A stretch of 14,067 nt of DNA, taken from positions 1-14,067 of the forward strand of contig JAJYMF010000336.1 in NCBI GenBank assembly GCA_021787175.1. The letters are read 5' to 3'. Both the position numbers and the translations under genes were made by a program. Of this stretch, positions 1 through 7,090 are shown piece after piece. The DNA comes from Pseudomonadota bacterium. GTDB taxonomy: Bacteria > Pseudomonadota > Gammaproteobacteria > Xanthomonadales > Rhodanobacteraceae. Numbering within the stretch: position 1 is the stretch's first letter; the number at the start of each line of letters is the position of its first letter. Under the pieces are notes generated by a model that searched no databases, was not told where the DNA came from, and saw nothing but the letters and a program-made list of their open reading frames with translations.

Positions 1-326
1 GCCCGCTGGGTACCGGCAATACCGGCGGCACCAATTGGAACAGCGGCTGGATCGTGGGCACCCAGCCGGCGACGGGATCCAGCGTGATCCTCAACACCAC
101 GGCGCTGAGCACGGGCGGACCGACGCTCAAGACCGCCGGCGGCAGTACGGCGATCCGCTTCAACGGTCGCGGACTGGCGACCGGCCAGGATATTTTCGTG
201 ATCTGCGACAGCCGCGGCACCAGTTACGCCCAGTCGGTGCAGGTCTATGCCACCGGCTTCATCCAGGCCTCGCCGACGCGCGGCGGCACGGCACCCGACG
301 GTACGACCAGCATCTCTTGCCCCTAG
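1..326 (+). CDS. fimT: GspH/FimT-family minor pilin (cluster 1), 3' part only
   Basis: This is the C-terminal part of a GspH/FimT (FimU-like) pseudopilin. The reading frame is already open at base 3 and ends at TAG 324-326, so the prepilin leader and N-terminal helix lie outside the window. The visible ~107 residues show the globular-domain pattern of the family: NWNSGWIV near the start, then RFNGRG, IFVICDSRG and a terminal SCP. FimT/FimU proteins are minor pilins that join the pilus tip complex and connect it to the major-pilin shaft. The last codons run into the pilV Shine-Dalgarno sequence (the stop overlaps AGGAAG), which supports co-transcription with pilV. The cluster 2 homologue at 7346-7873 also ends in SCP. 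Family assignment is confident. The choice between the names fimT and fimU is by convention only. Confidence 0.85.
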   Translation, partial: PLGTGNTGGTNWNSGWIVGTQPATGSSVILNTTALSTGGPTLKTAGGSTAIRFNGRGLATGQDIFVICDSRGTSYAQSVQVYATGFIQASPTRGGTAPDGTTSISCP

Positions 327-334
327 GAAGCGTC

Positions 335-829
335 ATGAAGCGACACCGTCAGCGCGGATTTTCCCTGCTTGAAGTGCTGGTGACCGTGGTCATCTTGTCG
401 ATCGGCATGCTGGGCGTGGCGGCGGTGCTGGTGACCGTGCACAAGGCCAATGCCTCGAGCTACATGCGCCAGCAGGCCGTGCAGCAGGCGTACGACATCC
501 TCGATCGCATGCGCGCCAATCGGACCGCTGCGCTGCAGGGCGGTTACAACATCGCGCTGACGACCGTGCCCGGGGCGCCCTCCGTCAACTGCACCAGTGC
601 AAGCTGCAATCCGACGCAGATGGCCAACTATGACCTGTGGCAATGGCATACCGACCTGACGAACGATTTGCCCGTCGCGTCAGCGTCCATTGCGACCTCG
701 GTGCTCGGTACGCCACCCAACGCAAACACGGTGGTGACGGTGACGGTGCAGTGGAGCGATACGCCGACCCAGCAAACCCTCAGCCAAAGCGTTCAACCGG
801 CTACCTACACCTTGCAGACGGTGATGTGA
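335..829 (+). CDS. pilV: Type IV pilus minor pilin PilV (cluster 1)
   Basis: This 164-residue protein is a PilV-type minor pilin. The leader MKRHRQRG ends at Gly8, where the prepilin peptidase PilD would cut. The mature protein begins FSLLE with Glu at mature position 5, then a hydrophobic helix (VLVTVVILSIGMLGVAAV) and the PilV-typical DRMRANR stretch at about residues 64-70. The C-terminal VTVTVQWSD strand is also typical. The ATG at 335 is preceded by AGGAAG (325-330), and the frame is open far upstream with no sensible leader, so 335 is the start. The gene begins 8 nt after the fimT stop and overlaps pilW by 1 nt (TGATG). PilV acts with FimT, PilW, PilX and PilE in the inner-membrane priming complex, which becomes the pilus tip. 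Confidence 0.93.
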   Translation: MKRHRQRGFSLLEVLVTVVILSIGMLGVAAVLVTVHKANASSYMRQQAVQQAYDILDRMRANRTAALQGGYNIALTTVPGAPSVNCTSASCNPTQMANYDLWQWHTDLTNDLPVASASIATSVLGTPPNANTVVTVTVQWSDTPTQQTLSQSVQPATYTLQTVM

Positions 830-1977
830 TGCGACACACGCGCGGTTTCACACTGGTCGAACTGATGGTGGCGGTCGCCATCGGCCTGGTTCTCCTGGCC
901 GGCATCGCCACCGTTTTCATCGCCCAGCGACAGGTCTACACCACGGCCAGCGCGCAGGCATCGATCCAGAATGCCGAAAACGCCATCGCCGCCATGGTCA
1001 CCCCGTCCATTCGCAGCGCCGGGTTCGCCGGGTGCGGCTCGTTCAATTCGGCATGGAATCAAAGCATCATTACCCCATCGGGCGGGCTGGCGTACAACTT
1101 CACGGCGCCGGTCCAAGGCTACGATGCCGTGGCCGCGATGACTTCCTTGAATGCCCCTGGCAGCAGCAGTGCCGCTGACTGGAGCCCGGCACTCGATAGC
1201 TCCTTGCTCGGACTGCCGGCGCCGGAAACGCCGGAAAAGGGCAGTGACGTCATCGCAATCGCGGGCACCATGCCCGGCACCATGCCTGTTTCAACAACCA
1301 ATGGGCCGGGGGCATCCGGGCAGCTTGCAGTCGCCACGCTGCCTTATCCGAGCGGCACGCCGAGTGCCATACCAGCGGGCACAATTGCCATTGTGAGCAA
1401 TTGTGCCAAGGCACAATTTTTCCTAGTCTTTTCCCAGTCCAGCAACAGCGCTAACAACGTTGTCCATGTGAATTGGAGCGAGACGGGAAACAAACAAGCC
1501 GATTTTACGACCCAGTTCCCGGTGGGGTCACAGTTTTCACTGATCCAGCAGGTCGTCTACTACGTGGGCCAGACACCAGGCGGACAAAGCGCGCTCTACG
1601 CGGCGGCCATGATGAACAACCAGTGGCAGTCCCTGTGCGTGTTGTTCGGGACGTGTCCCGCCACGGGTAGCGGACCGCAGGCGAGCTTCTACGCGCCGCA
1701 GCCTCTGGTCCCGGGCGTCGACAACATGCAGATCCTGTACGGCGTCGGGCAGGGTGGGGTGTCCCAGCAATGGGTACCCGCCTCGCAGGTCACGAACTGG
1801 AACCAGGTCAATGCGGTGCGCATGGGGTTTCTCATCGAGGGTCCGATCGGGTCAGCGACCTATGAAAGCAATCCGACGGCCTGGCCCGTACTGGGCACAA
1901 CGGTGAATGTGCCTCGTGACACGCGCCTTCGTCATGTCTACGTCATGACCATTTCGATCCGGAATGCCACCCTATGA
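829..1977 (+). CDS. pilW: Type IV pilus minor pilin PilW (cluster 1)
   Basis: This 382-residue protein is a PilW-family minor pilin. The short leader MRHTRG is followed by FTLVE (Glu5 conserved) and a hydrophobic N-terminal helix (LMVAVAIGLVLLAGIATVF). A long beta-rich globular part follows, with the PilW-like IAIVSNC segment near residue 190, and it ends in the usual ISIRN motif. The start overlaps the pilV stop (TGATG) with little Shine-Dalgarno sequence, so translation is probably coupled to pilV. The stop overlaps the pilX start (ATGA, 1974-1977). The coding sequence is odd around 1378-1421: AT-rich, with three RNA arms that can form two competing hairpins. There is also a 12-nt in-frame duplication giving GTMPGTMP at 1264-1287. 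PilW bridges PilV and PilX in the tip complex of known systems. Confidence 0.92.
   Translation: MRHTRGFTLVELMVAVAIGLVLLAGIATVFIAQRQVYTTASAQASIQNAENAIAAMVTPSIRSAGFAGCGSFNSAWNQSIITPSGGLAYNFTAPVQGYDAVAAMTSLNAPGSSSAADWSPALDSSLLGLPAPETPEKGSDVIAIAGTMPGTMPVSTTNGPGASGQLAVATLPYPSGTPSAIPAGTIAIVSNCAKAQFFLVFSQSSNSANNVVHVNWSETGNKQADFTTQFPVGSQFSLIQQVVYYVGQTPGGQSALYAAAMMNNQWQSLCVLFGTCPATGSGPQASFYAPQPLVPGVDNMQILYGVGQGGVSQQWVPASQVTNWNQVNAVRMGFLIEGPIGSATYESNPTAWPVLGTTVNVPRDTRLRHVYVMTISIRNATL
1264..1287 (+). repeat. 12-nt in-frame tandem duplication in pilW-1
   Basis: GGCACCATGCC occurs at 1264-1274 and again at 1276-1286, a period of 12 nt that encodes GTMPGTMP. The unit is in frame and would allow slipped-strand gain or loss without a frameshift. 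With two copies only, it may be incidental. Confidence 0.6.
1378..1421 (+). promoter_or_regulatory. Attenuator-like competing hairpins inside pilW-1
   Basis: Arm 1, GGCACAATTGC (1378-1388), is perfectly complementary to arm 2, GCAATTGTGCC (1397-1407): an 11-bp stem with an 8-nt loop. The last nine bases of arm 2 (1399-1407) are also perfectly complementary to arm 3, GGCACAATT (1410-1418), which runs into T1417-T1421. The second hairpin therefore looks like an intrinsic terminator, and the first would prevent it. The two GGCACAATT copies lie 32 nt apart and so fall in different reading frames. The repeat is thus not explained by a repeated peptide. Arms 2 and 3 are separated by only 2 nt, so the second stem would really be about 8 bp with a 4-nt loop. 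The structure is seen directly; regulation is inference. Confidence 0.4.
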
Positions 1978-2507
1978 AAACATCCCTTCTCAAGTCCGGA
2001 TGCAGGTCCCAGCGTGGTTTTGTCTTGCTGACCGCGCTGGTCATGCTGCTGGTGCTGACTCTCACGGCCCTGGTGGCCATGACCTTCGAGAGCAACCAGG
2101 CTCGAGTTGCCGGCAACACGGCCAATGCGCAGATTGCCTTTCAAACCGCGGACGGGGCCCTCCGGGTCGCCGAAGGGAATCTTCTGGCGGGCCTCTATCA
2201 GGTCGGGACCAATGGGGTCTACCAGTTTGTCGCGGCGGCCTCGCCGTTGTGGTTACCCTCTTCAACGGCATGGACGACGGGTGGTCAATACATTGACAGC
2301 GGTTTCCAGGGTGGTTCTTCACAGGATGCACGAATCATTGTCGAGCAACTGCCATCCGTGTCAGCCAACGGCGGCTGCGTGTCTTCGGCCTGCAGCTCAG
2401 GTTACGGCGGTAGCGGGCCGCCACAGCGGGTCTTTCGCATTTCCTCGCGCGCAGTGGGTGCCAACGGCAAATCGGTGGTCATCGTTCAAAGCATGTTCCG
2501 CGAGTGA
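1974..2507 (+). CDS. pilX: Type IV pilus minor pilin PilX (cluster 1)
   Basis: This 177-residue protein is a PilX-type minor pilin, the probable tip-most subunit (GspK-like role). It has a leader of 15 residues ending SQRG, then FVLLTALVMLLVLTLTAL as the N-terminal helix. Mature position 5 is Thr rather than Glu, as expected for PilX/GspK-type proteins, which lack Glu5. The ADGALRVAE segment and the C-terminal pattern VFRISSRAVG...VVIVQSMF match PilX proteins. A Cys pair lies in CVSSACSS near residue 135. ATG 1974 overlaps the pilW stop by 4 nt, pointing to translational coupling. After its stop at 2505-2507 comes a 6-bp hairpin and then pilY1. Tight linkage of pilX and pilY1 is the norm in this operon type, where PilX helps bring PilY1 to the tip. 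Confidence 0.9.
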   Translation: MKTSLLKSGCRSQRGFVLLTALVMLLVLTLTALVAMTFESNQARVAGNTANAQIAFQTADGALRVAEGNLLAGLYQVGTNGVYQFVAAASPLWLPSSTAWTTGGQYIDSGFQGGSSQDARIIVEQLPSVSANGGCVSSACSSGYGGSGPPQRVFRISSRAVGANGKSVVIVQSMFRE

Positions 2508-2508
2508 C

Positions 2509-2524
2509 TGGCCCTCAGGGGCCA
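2509..2524 (+). promoter_or_regulatory. Hairpin directly upstream of the pilY1-1 Shine-Dalgarno
   Basis: TGGCCC-tcag-GGGCCA is a perfect 6-bp stem with a 4-nt loop. It begins 1 nt after the pilX stop and ends 2 nt before GAGG (2527-2530). It has no T-tract, so it is not a terminator. It could set pilY1 translation level or protect an mRNA end. The role is inference. Confidence 0.45.
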
Positions 2525-2526
2525 TC

Positions 2527-2530
2527 GAGG
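2527..2530 (+). promoter_or_regulatory. Shine-Dalgarno GAGG that decides the pilY1-1 start
   Basis: GAGG lies 6 nt before ATG 2537, the usual spacing. It is directly adjacent to ATG 2531, which is too close. The GTG at 2504 overlaps the pilX stop (GTGA) but has no Shine-Dalgarno sequence and would add 11 residues with no leader character. ATG 2537 starts MKFALTFRS, a normal signal-peptide beginning. Confidence 0.6.
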
Positions 2531-2536
2531 ATGGTC

Positions 2537-5500
2537 ATGAAATTCGCATTGACGTTCCGTAGTGTCGTGATTGGCGGTGTCGTCGCCGCGGTGGCGGGAG
2601 CGTTTGCTCCGCCCACGGTTGAGGTAGAGGCAGCGACTCCGCCCACGATCCCGATCTCGCAGGTGCCACTGAGCATTTCGATTCCAGTGCACCCACAGGT
2701 GTTTATTGCACTCAGCAATTCCGAGTCGATGGATGGAAATCTCAATGGCGCCATCCTGACCGGCAGTGGCGGCGGTGCTTCGGGAGGTGGCTATTTGTCG
2801 CCCTTCGCCGGCGGCACCTATTCGGGCACAGGCGCGCCCCCGGTTTCCCCAGACACCTATGCGATACCCGGTGGATTTACGCCTGCCTGCAGCGCGTTTA
2901 CGGGAGCTTGCACCGGAGCGACCTCGGGGGCAGTGGTCAGTGCGCCAGGCACTGCGGCTTATACCCTGACCGATCCCAATGGAGTCGAGTACGACAACAG
3001 CCCCAGTCGCCTCAACGTGGCCAAGGAATCGATCCAGTCGATCCTGCAGTCTTACATGGCGGACACTGATTTTGCATTGGCCGACTACAGCACCTCAGGC
3101 TCAAGTGTCTACCCGACTTGGGTTTACTACATGAGCCCGTTGGGTACCTCGGATCAGCCTGGTGTTTTTACTTTTACCAGCACGGCTGGCGCGGGTGCCT
3201 ATGCAAATCCATGTTACTTGAAGGTCAGTGATCTTAATTGTCTTGCCATCCAGGGCTACTACGGGACGGGCTATGGGGCAATATCCATGCCGTATGTCGT
3301 TGCCCAAATATCCAGTGACGACCCGTCTGTGAATGATGTCCTTTATGCATATTCCGGACTCGCGGATGCATTCGTAACTTATAATGGCCCCAATCCTCCG
3401 AATCCCTACACGACTTACAGCATATCTGCCTACAATAATGGAGGCATTACGACGACCTATGGCAACTTGACGGCCGGAGGGGGCGGATTTACTACAACTC
3501 CAACAAATGCCGGGTTCATCCCGTTTTCTCCGCAAGTGATGTATGCCCAGCGTGGTTTTGCATACGGGGGTAGCCAGTCGGCTACCACCGGCAATGTGGT
3601 CGTGCCGATGACTTCGGCCGGCAAGCAGCCAACGACTTCGAGCGTCCAAACGGCTATTTCAAAGTTCACCTCATTTCTTTTCCCGGAGACAAGCGACGCT
3701 TCCACCAGTGAGATCAAGGCCATTGCTGGGCAGGCACCGAGTGCAGGACTTTTGTCCAAGGCGCTGGCTTATCTTCCGACGGTAGCGGGCAGTGGCAGCT
3801 GCGTTCCGAGTCAGTATGTCGTGATGATCACGGACGGGCTTCCCACCGAAGACCTCGATGGCAAGCTCTGGCCGCCTCTCGGCAGCGCCGCGGCTATCGG
3901 CTATGGCGTGTCGGCCACCTTTAATGCAGACGGATCGTTAAATTCCACCAATGATCAGGCTTTGACTGACACCATCGCCCAGATCACTCTGCTAAAGAGC
4001 AAGGGTATCAAGACCTATGTGGTCGGCATGGGCGCGGGTGTGAATCCCCAGGTGAATCCACAGGCTGCGGCGACCCTCAAGGCGATGGCTGTGGCCGGAG
4101 GCACAGGCGCCTACTTCCCGGCCAGCAGCCCTGCGGCATTAGTCAATGACCTTACGGTCATCCTCAATCAGGTGCAGGCCGGCAATCTCTCAACCAGCGC
4201 CGCGGCGGTGAACTCCACCGGCCTGAACACCAATTCGGTGGTCTACGAGGCTTCCTACAATACGAACTGGACCGGTGACCTGCGTGCTTTCCCCGTCCTG
4301 GCGAACGGCTCGGTCAATACCAGCCCGTCCCAAGCCATCTGGAGCGCCCAGACCCAGATCGATCAGCAGGCCAGCGGTACCGGTTGGTCGACCAATCGCG
4401 TCATTGCCACCTGGAACCCGTCACTGAACGGCGGTGCGGGAGCGGGTGCACCGTTCCGCTGGGGTACGACCGGAACGCTGGCGTCAACATCCATTTCGCC
4501 GTCACAACAGACCATCTTGAACAGCACGGACAGTCTTGGCCAGTCGCGCCTGCACTATCTGCGCGGTGATCAGTCCAACGAGCAGAGCAACGGCGGACCC
4601 TTCCGGAACCGCCCCCACCTCCTTGGCGATATCGTGGACAGCAATCCGATCTACGTCGGTGCTCCCAACGGCCCCTATGCGAACGACAACGGCAGCAATC
4701 CGAGTTTCAACACGAGCTATGCCACGTTCGAGACCACGTACGCCAACCGCAGTCCCGTCATCTATGTGGGCGCCAACGACGGCATGCTGCATGCGTTTGA
4801 TCCGAAAACCGGCAAGGAGCTGTTTGCCTTCGTACCCAATGGGGTCTTTGCGAACCTGCCCAATCTCAGCAATCCGCTGTACAGCCACAACTTTTACGTC
4901 GATGGTTCGCCGCAGGCGGGCGATGTGCAGTTCGCGGATGGCAGCTGGCATACGCTCCTGGTTGGCGGCGAAAATGCCGGCGGCCAGACGATCTATGCGC
5001 TGGATGTGACCAATCCGGTCAATCTGACCACCGAGGCAGCGTTGGCCGGTGCAGTGAAATGGGAGTTCAGCGATCCGGACATGGGTTACAGCTTCAGCAC
5101 ACCGACCATCGCACGGATCAGTCAGCAGAATTCGAGCTCACCGGCATTCGCGACCTTCTTCGGCAATGGTTACGACAGCGTGTCCGGGCACGCCATCCTC
5201 TATGCGGTCAATGCCCAGACCGGCGCACTGCTGAGAAAGATCGACCTGTGTGCCGCGATTACCAACGCCTGCAACAGCAGCCTTGCGGACGGACTCTCCA
5301 GCGTGGTCGCGGCCAGCTCCGACGGAGTCCTCGGGGATCCCGTGGATCATGTCTTTGCGGGCGATCTGCAGGGCAATCTGTGGTCGATCAACGTGTCCAA
5401 CACGCTTCCGAGCAAGTGGACGGTGCGGCTGCTGTTCAGGGCAGCGGACTCCAGTGGCAACCCGCAGCCCATCACGACGACACCCTCGGTCAGCCTCAAT

Positions 5501-6244
5501 CCGAATTACCCCGGCCAACTTGGCCTCATGGTGTTCTTCGGTACCGGCCAATTGCTCGCGACGAGCGATCTCAGCACCACCCGGACGCAGTCGTTCTATG
5601 GCGTATGGGACCAACCCGTCACCAGCACCTCGTCCGTGGCGAATGCCTACACACGCAGCAACCTGCAGGCGCAAACCTTGACGACGGTGACGGCGGCGAC
5701 GTCCGGTTTGCCGCAGGATGTGCGCACGGTGACCAACAACTGCGTCTACTACTCGCCGCCGGGCGCGAGTATGCCGACGGGCTGCACGGCCCAATCCAAT
5801 CCTACGGCCCAGGAAGGCTGGTACATGGACCTCCCTGCGGCCGGCGAACGTGTGGTGACCGATCCGCGGCTCGAGAATGGGGCCGTCGTGTTCACCACCA
5901 ATGCGCCGACGTCCGCATCGAGTACCCAGTGCAGCGTCGGCTTCAATTCCTTCCTGATGGACGTGAACTACGTCAATGGCGGTTCGTTCTCGCAGCCGGA
6001 GCTGGATGTCAACGGTGACTACACGATCAACAGTGGTGACCAGGTGACGGTGGGCGGTACCCCCTACAATCCGGTGGGCATGGCCATGGGGCAGGTCTAT
6101 TCGGCCGCGCCGACCATCATCAGCGCCAATCTGGGCACTGCGCACGCGGTCAAGCTGGTGACACGCTCCGATCAGACCATCAAGTCAGTGCAGGAGCGTG
6201 GTGGTGGCCTGACGCGTGTGGGCTGGTGGCAGCTCATCCAGTAA
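2537..6244 (+). CDS. pilY1: PilY1-family type IV pilus tip adhesin/sensor (cluster 1)
   Basis: This 1235-residue protein is a PilY1/PilC-family tip protein. A signal peptide spans residues 1 to about 32 (MKFALTFRSVV..., likely cut after VEA), so it is exported through Sec. A von Willebrand A-like domain follows, but the MIDAS motif reads S60-N-S62-E-S64 with no leading Asp; the later MITDG Asp (D433) is present. A long insert (about residues 65-430) includes a stretch of roughly 51% G+C with rare ATA codons. The second half is the PilY1 beta-propeller: NWTGDLRAF near 575, RGD at 676-678, YVGANDGMLHAFD near 745 and AGDLQGNLW near 940. Residues 1157-1168 (DVNGDYTINSGD) form an EF-hand/dockerin-like loop. 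The likely role is attachment, surface sensing and pilus extension/retraction balance. Family is certain; the ligand is unknown. GTG 2504 and ATG 2531 are alternative starts. Confidence 0.93.
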   Translation: MKFALTFRSVVIGGVVAAVAGAFAPPTVEVEAATPPTIPISQVPLSISIPVHPQVFIALSNSESMDGNLNGAILTGSGGGASGGGYLSPFAGGTYSGTGAPPVSPDTYAIPGGFTPACSAFTGACTGATSGAVVSAPGTAAYTLTDPNGVEYDNSPSRLNVAKESIQSILQSYMADTDFALADYSTSGSSVYPTWVYYMSPLGTSDQPGVFTFTSTAGAGAYANPCYLKVSDLNCLAIQGYYGTGYGAISMPYVVAQISSDDPSVNDVLYAYSGLADAFVTYNGPNPPNPYTTYSISAYNNGGITTTYGNLTAGGGGFTTTPTNAGFIPFSPQVMYAQRGFAYGGSQSATTGNVVVPMTSAGKQPTTSSVQTAISKFTSFLFPETSDASTSEIKAIAGQAPSAGLLSKALAYLPTVAGSGSCVPSQYVVMITDGLPTEDLDGKLWPPLGSAAAIGYGVSATFNADGSLNSTNDQALTDTIAQITLLKSKGIKTYVVGMGAGVNPQVNPQAAATLKAMAVAGGTGAYFPASSPAALVNDLTVILNQVQAGNLSTSAAAVNSTGLNTNSVVYEASYNTNWTGDLRAFPVLANGSVNTSPSQAIWSAQTQIDQQASGTGWSTNRVIATWNPSLNGGAGAGAPFRWGTTGTLASTSISPSQQTILNSTDSLGQSRLHYLRGDQSNEQSNGGPFRNRPHLLGDIVDSNPIYVGAPNGPYANDNGSNPSFNTSYATFETTYANRSPVIYVGANDGMLHAFDPKTGKELFAFVPNGVFANLPNLSNPLYSHNFYVDGSPQAGDVQFADGSWHTLLVGGENAGGQTIYALDVTNPVNLTTEAALAGAVKWEFSDPDMGYSFSTPTIARISQQNSSSPAFATFFGNGYDSVSGHAILYAVNAQTGALLRKIDLCAAITNACNSSLADGLSSVVAASSDGVLGDPVDHVFAGDLQGNLWSINVSNTLPSKWTVRLLFRAADSSGNPQPITTTPSVSLNPNYPGQLGLMVFFGTGQLLATSDLSTTRTQSFYGVWDQPVTSTSSVANAYTRSNLQAQTLTTVTAATSGLPQDVRTVTNNCVYYSPPGASMPTGCTAQSNPTAQEGWYMDLPAAGERVVTDPRLENGAVVFTTNAPTSASSTQCSVGFNSFLMDVNYVNGGSFSQPELDVNGDYTINSGDQVTVGGTPYNPVGMAMGQVYSAAPTIISANLGTAHAVKLVTRSDQTIKSVQERGGGLTRVGWWQLIQ
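4040..4063 (+). repeat. 12-nt in-frame tandem duplication in pilY1-1
   Basis: GTGAATCCCCAG (4040-4051) is followed directly by GTGAATCCACAG (4052-4063). The units differ at one base and encode VNPQVNPQ in the VWA domain, just after the strand YVVGMG. It is probably a local slippage product. Confidence 0.6.
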
Positions 6245-6255
6245 CGGAGACTCGA

Positions 6256-6573
6256 ATGAACAAGCCCTCTCTTGCAATCGCCGCAGCCGTGATGGCCTTG
6301 ACACTGTCCGCACCGGGCAGAGCGGCGGTCGCCGTCTCGGTCGCGCAAGGCGTGGTGCAGTCGGTTTCGGCCGGCGCCCGCACGGGCAGCATCACCATCA
6401 GCGGCAAGACCTATGCGGTTCCGGCAGGTGCGGCCATCGTCGGCGCACCGCAGTTGTCCGCGGTGCCGCTCGGTGCCCGTGTCACGGCGATCCTCACCCC
6501 GGACGGCATGCAGGTGATGCGGCTGATCGTGCAGCCGCCCGGTGCCCCGTCTTCGCCGCAGCGCCCTCGCTGA
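6256..6573 (+). CDS. Small secreted protein in the PilY2 position
   Basis: This is a 105-residue exported protein of unknown function. It has a clear Sec signal peptide (MNKPSLAIAAAVMALTLSAPGRA, probable cut after Ala23). The mature part of about 80 residues looks all-beta: VVQSVSAGARTGSITISG, then KTYAVPAGAAIV, LGARVTAIL and a DGMQVMRLIVQP strand, ending in a Pro-rich tail. The pattern recalls small OB-like or DUF5666-like periplasmic domains, but this is judged by eye. In P. aeruginosa a small gene, pilY2, lies between pilY1 and pilE, exactly this place, so an analogous role in pilus biogenesis is a fair inference. GGAGA at 6246-6250 sits 5 nt before ATG 6256, which fixes the start. It begins 11 nt after pilY1 and ends 22 nt before pilE. 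Cluster 2 has no counterpart. Confidence 0.75.
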   Translation: MNKPSLAIAAAVMALTLSAPGRAAVAVSVAQGVVQSVSAGARTGSITISGKTYAVPAGAAIVGAPQLSAVPLGARVTAILTPDGMQVMRLIVQPPGAPSSPQRPR

Positions 6574-6595
6574 GCGTTCCACTGAGGTTTTTGAC

Positions 6596-7006
6596 ATGAA
6601 GCGTCCGTCGGGCTTCACCCTGATCGAGTTGATGATCGTGGCCGCGGTCATCGCCGTCCTGGCCGCGATCGCCTATCCGGCCTACACCAAGTACGCCTAT
6701 CGCAGCCGGCGCTCGGATGCCTATGCCGGGCTCAATCAGGCGCAGGCCGTGCTCGAGCGCTGCTACGCGCAGTATTTTTCATATTCGCCGCCCGCTTCGC
6801 TGGGAACTTGTCCTGCGGCCTCGCATACTTCCCCCGAGGGCTACTACAGCATCACGCAGGCGGTGACGTCCTCGACCTACACGATCACGGCCACTCCGGC
6901 GCCGGGCAGTCCGCAGGCCAACGACACCAACTGCCCGAGCTTCAGCATCAGCCAGGATGGGCAGAAGACGCCCAATCCGCAGACATCCCGGTGCTGGGGC
7001 TCCTGA
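6596..7006 (+). CDS. pilE: Type IV minor pilin PilE (cluster 1)
   Basis: This 136-residue pilin has the class IVa signature. The 6-residue leader MKRPSG is followed by FTLIELMIVAAVIAVLAAIAYPAY, with Glu5 and Pro22 in place. A soluble domain beginning SRRSDAYAGLNQAQAVLERCY is typical of PilE/ComP-like minor pilins. Cys56, Cys72, Cys113 and Cys133 could make two disulphides; the last lies in the terminal CWGS, a common PilE ending. The ATG at 6596 follows GAGG (6584-6587) with 8-nt spacing. As the last gene of the operon it fits PilE of the fimU-pilVWXY1Y2E arrangement, a minor pilin linking the tip complex to the shaft. A major pilin is less likely given this context. No T-tract terminator follows it. 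Confidence 0.9.
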   Translation: MKRPSGFTLIELMIVAAVIAVLAAIAYPAYTKYAYRSRRSDAYAGLNQAQAVLERCYAQYFSYSPPASLGTCPAASHTSPEGYYSITQAVTSSTYTITATPAPGSPQANDTNCPSFSISQDGQKTPNPQTSRCWGS

Positions 7007-7090
7007 TACTTGGGCCTGGGCGGATCGCTTCGGCGGCGGTCGGGACGCTCGATCGCCGAGCGAGGTCGTGGATCGACCGATTCTCTGCAA

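Noticed and set aside
2504..2536. GTG start for pilY1-1 overlapping the pilX stop (GTGA)
   Set aside because: The overlap is suggestive, but there is no Shine-Dalgarno sequence, and ATG 2537 has GAGG at ideal spacing and begins a clean signal peptide.
5059..6018. Second + strand open frame overlapping pilY1-1
   Set aside because: Runs in another frame within the conserved propeller coding sequence. No ribosome binding site or motif was seen.
5138..6145. Minus-strand open frame of 335 codons over pilY1-1
   Set aside because: Low-complexity Arg/His/Gly-rich translation, antisense to the conserved propeller domain.
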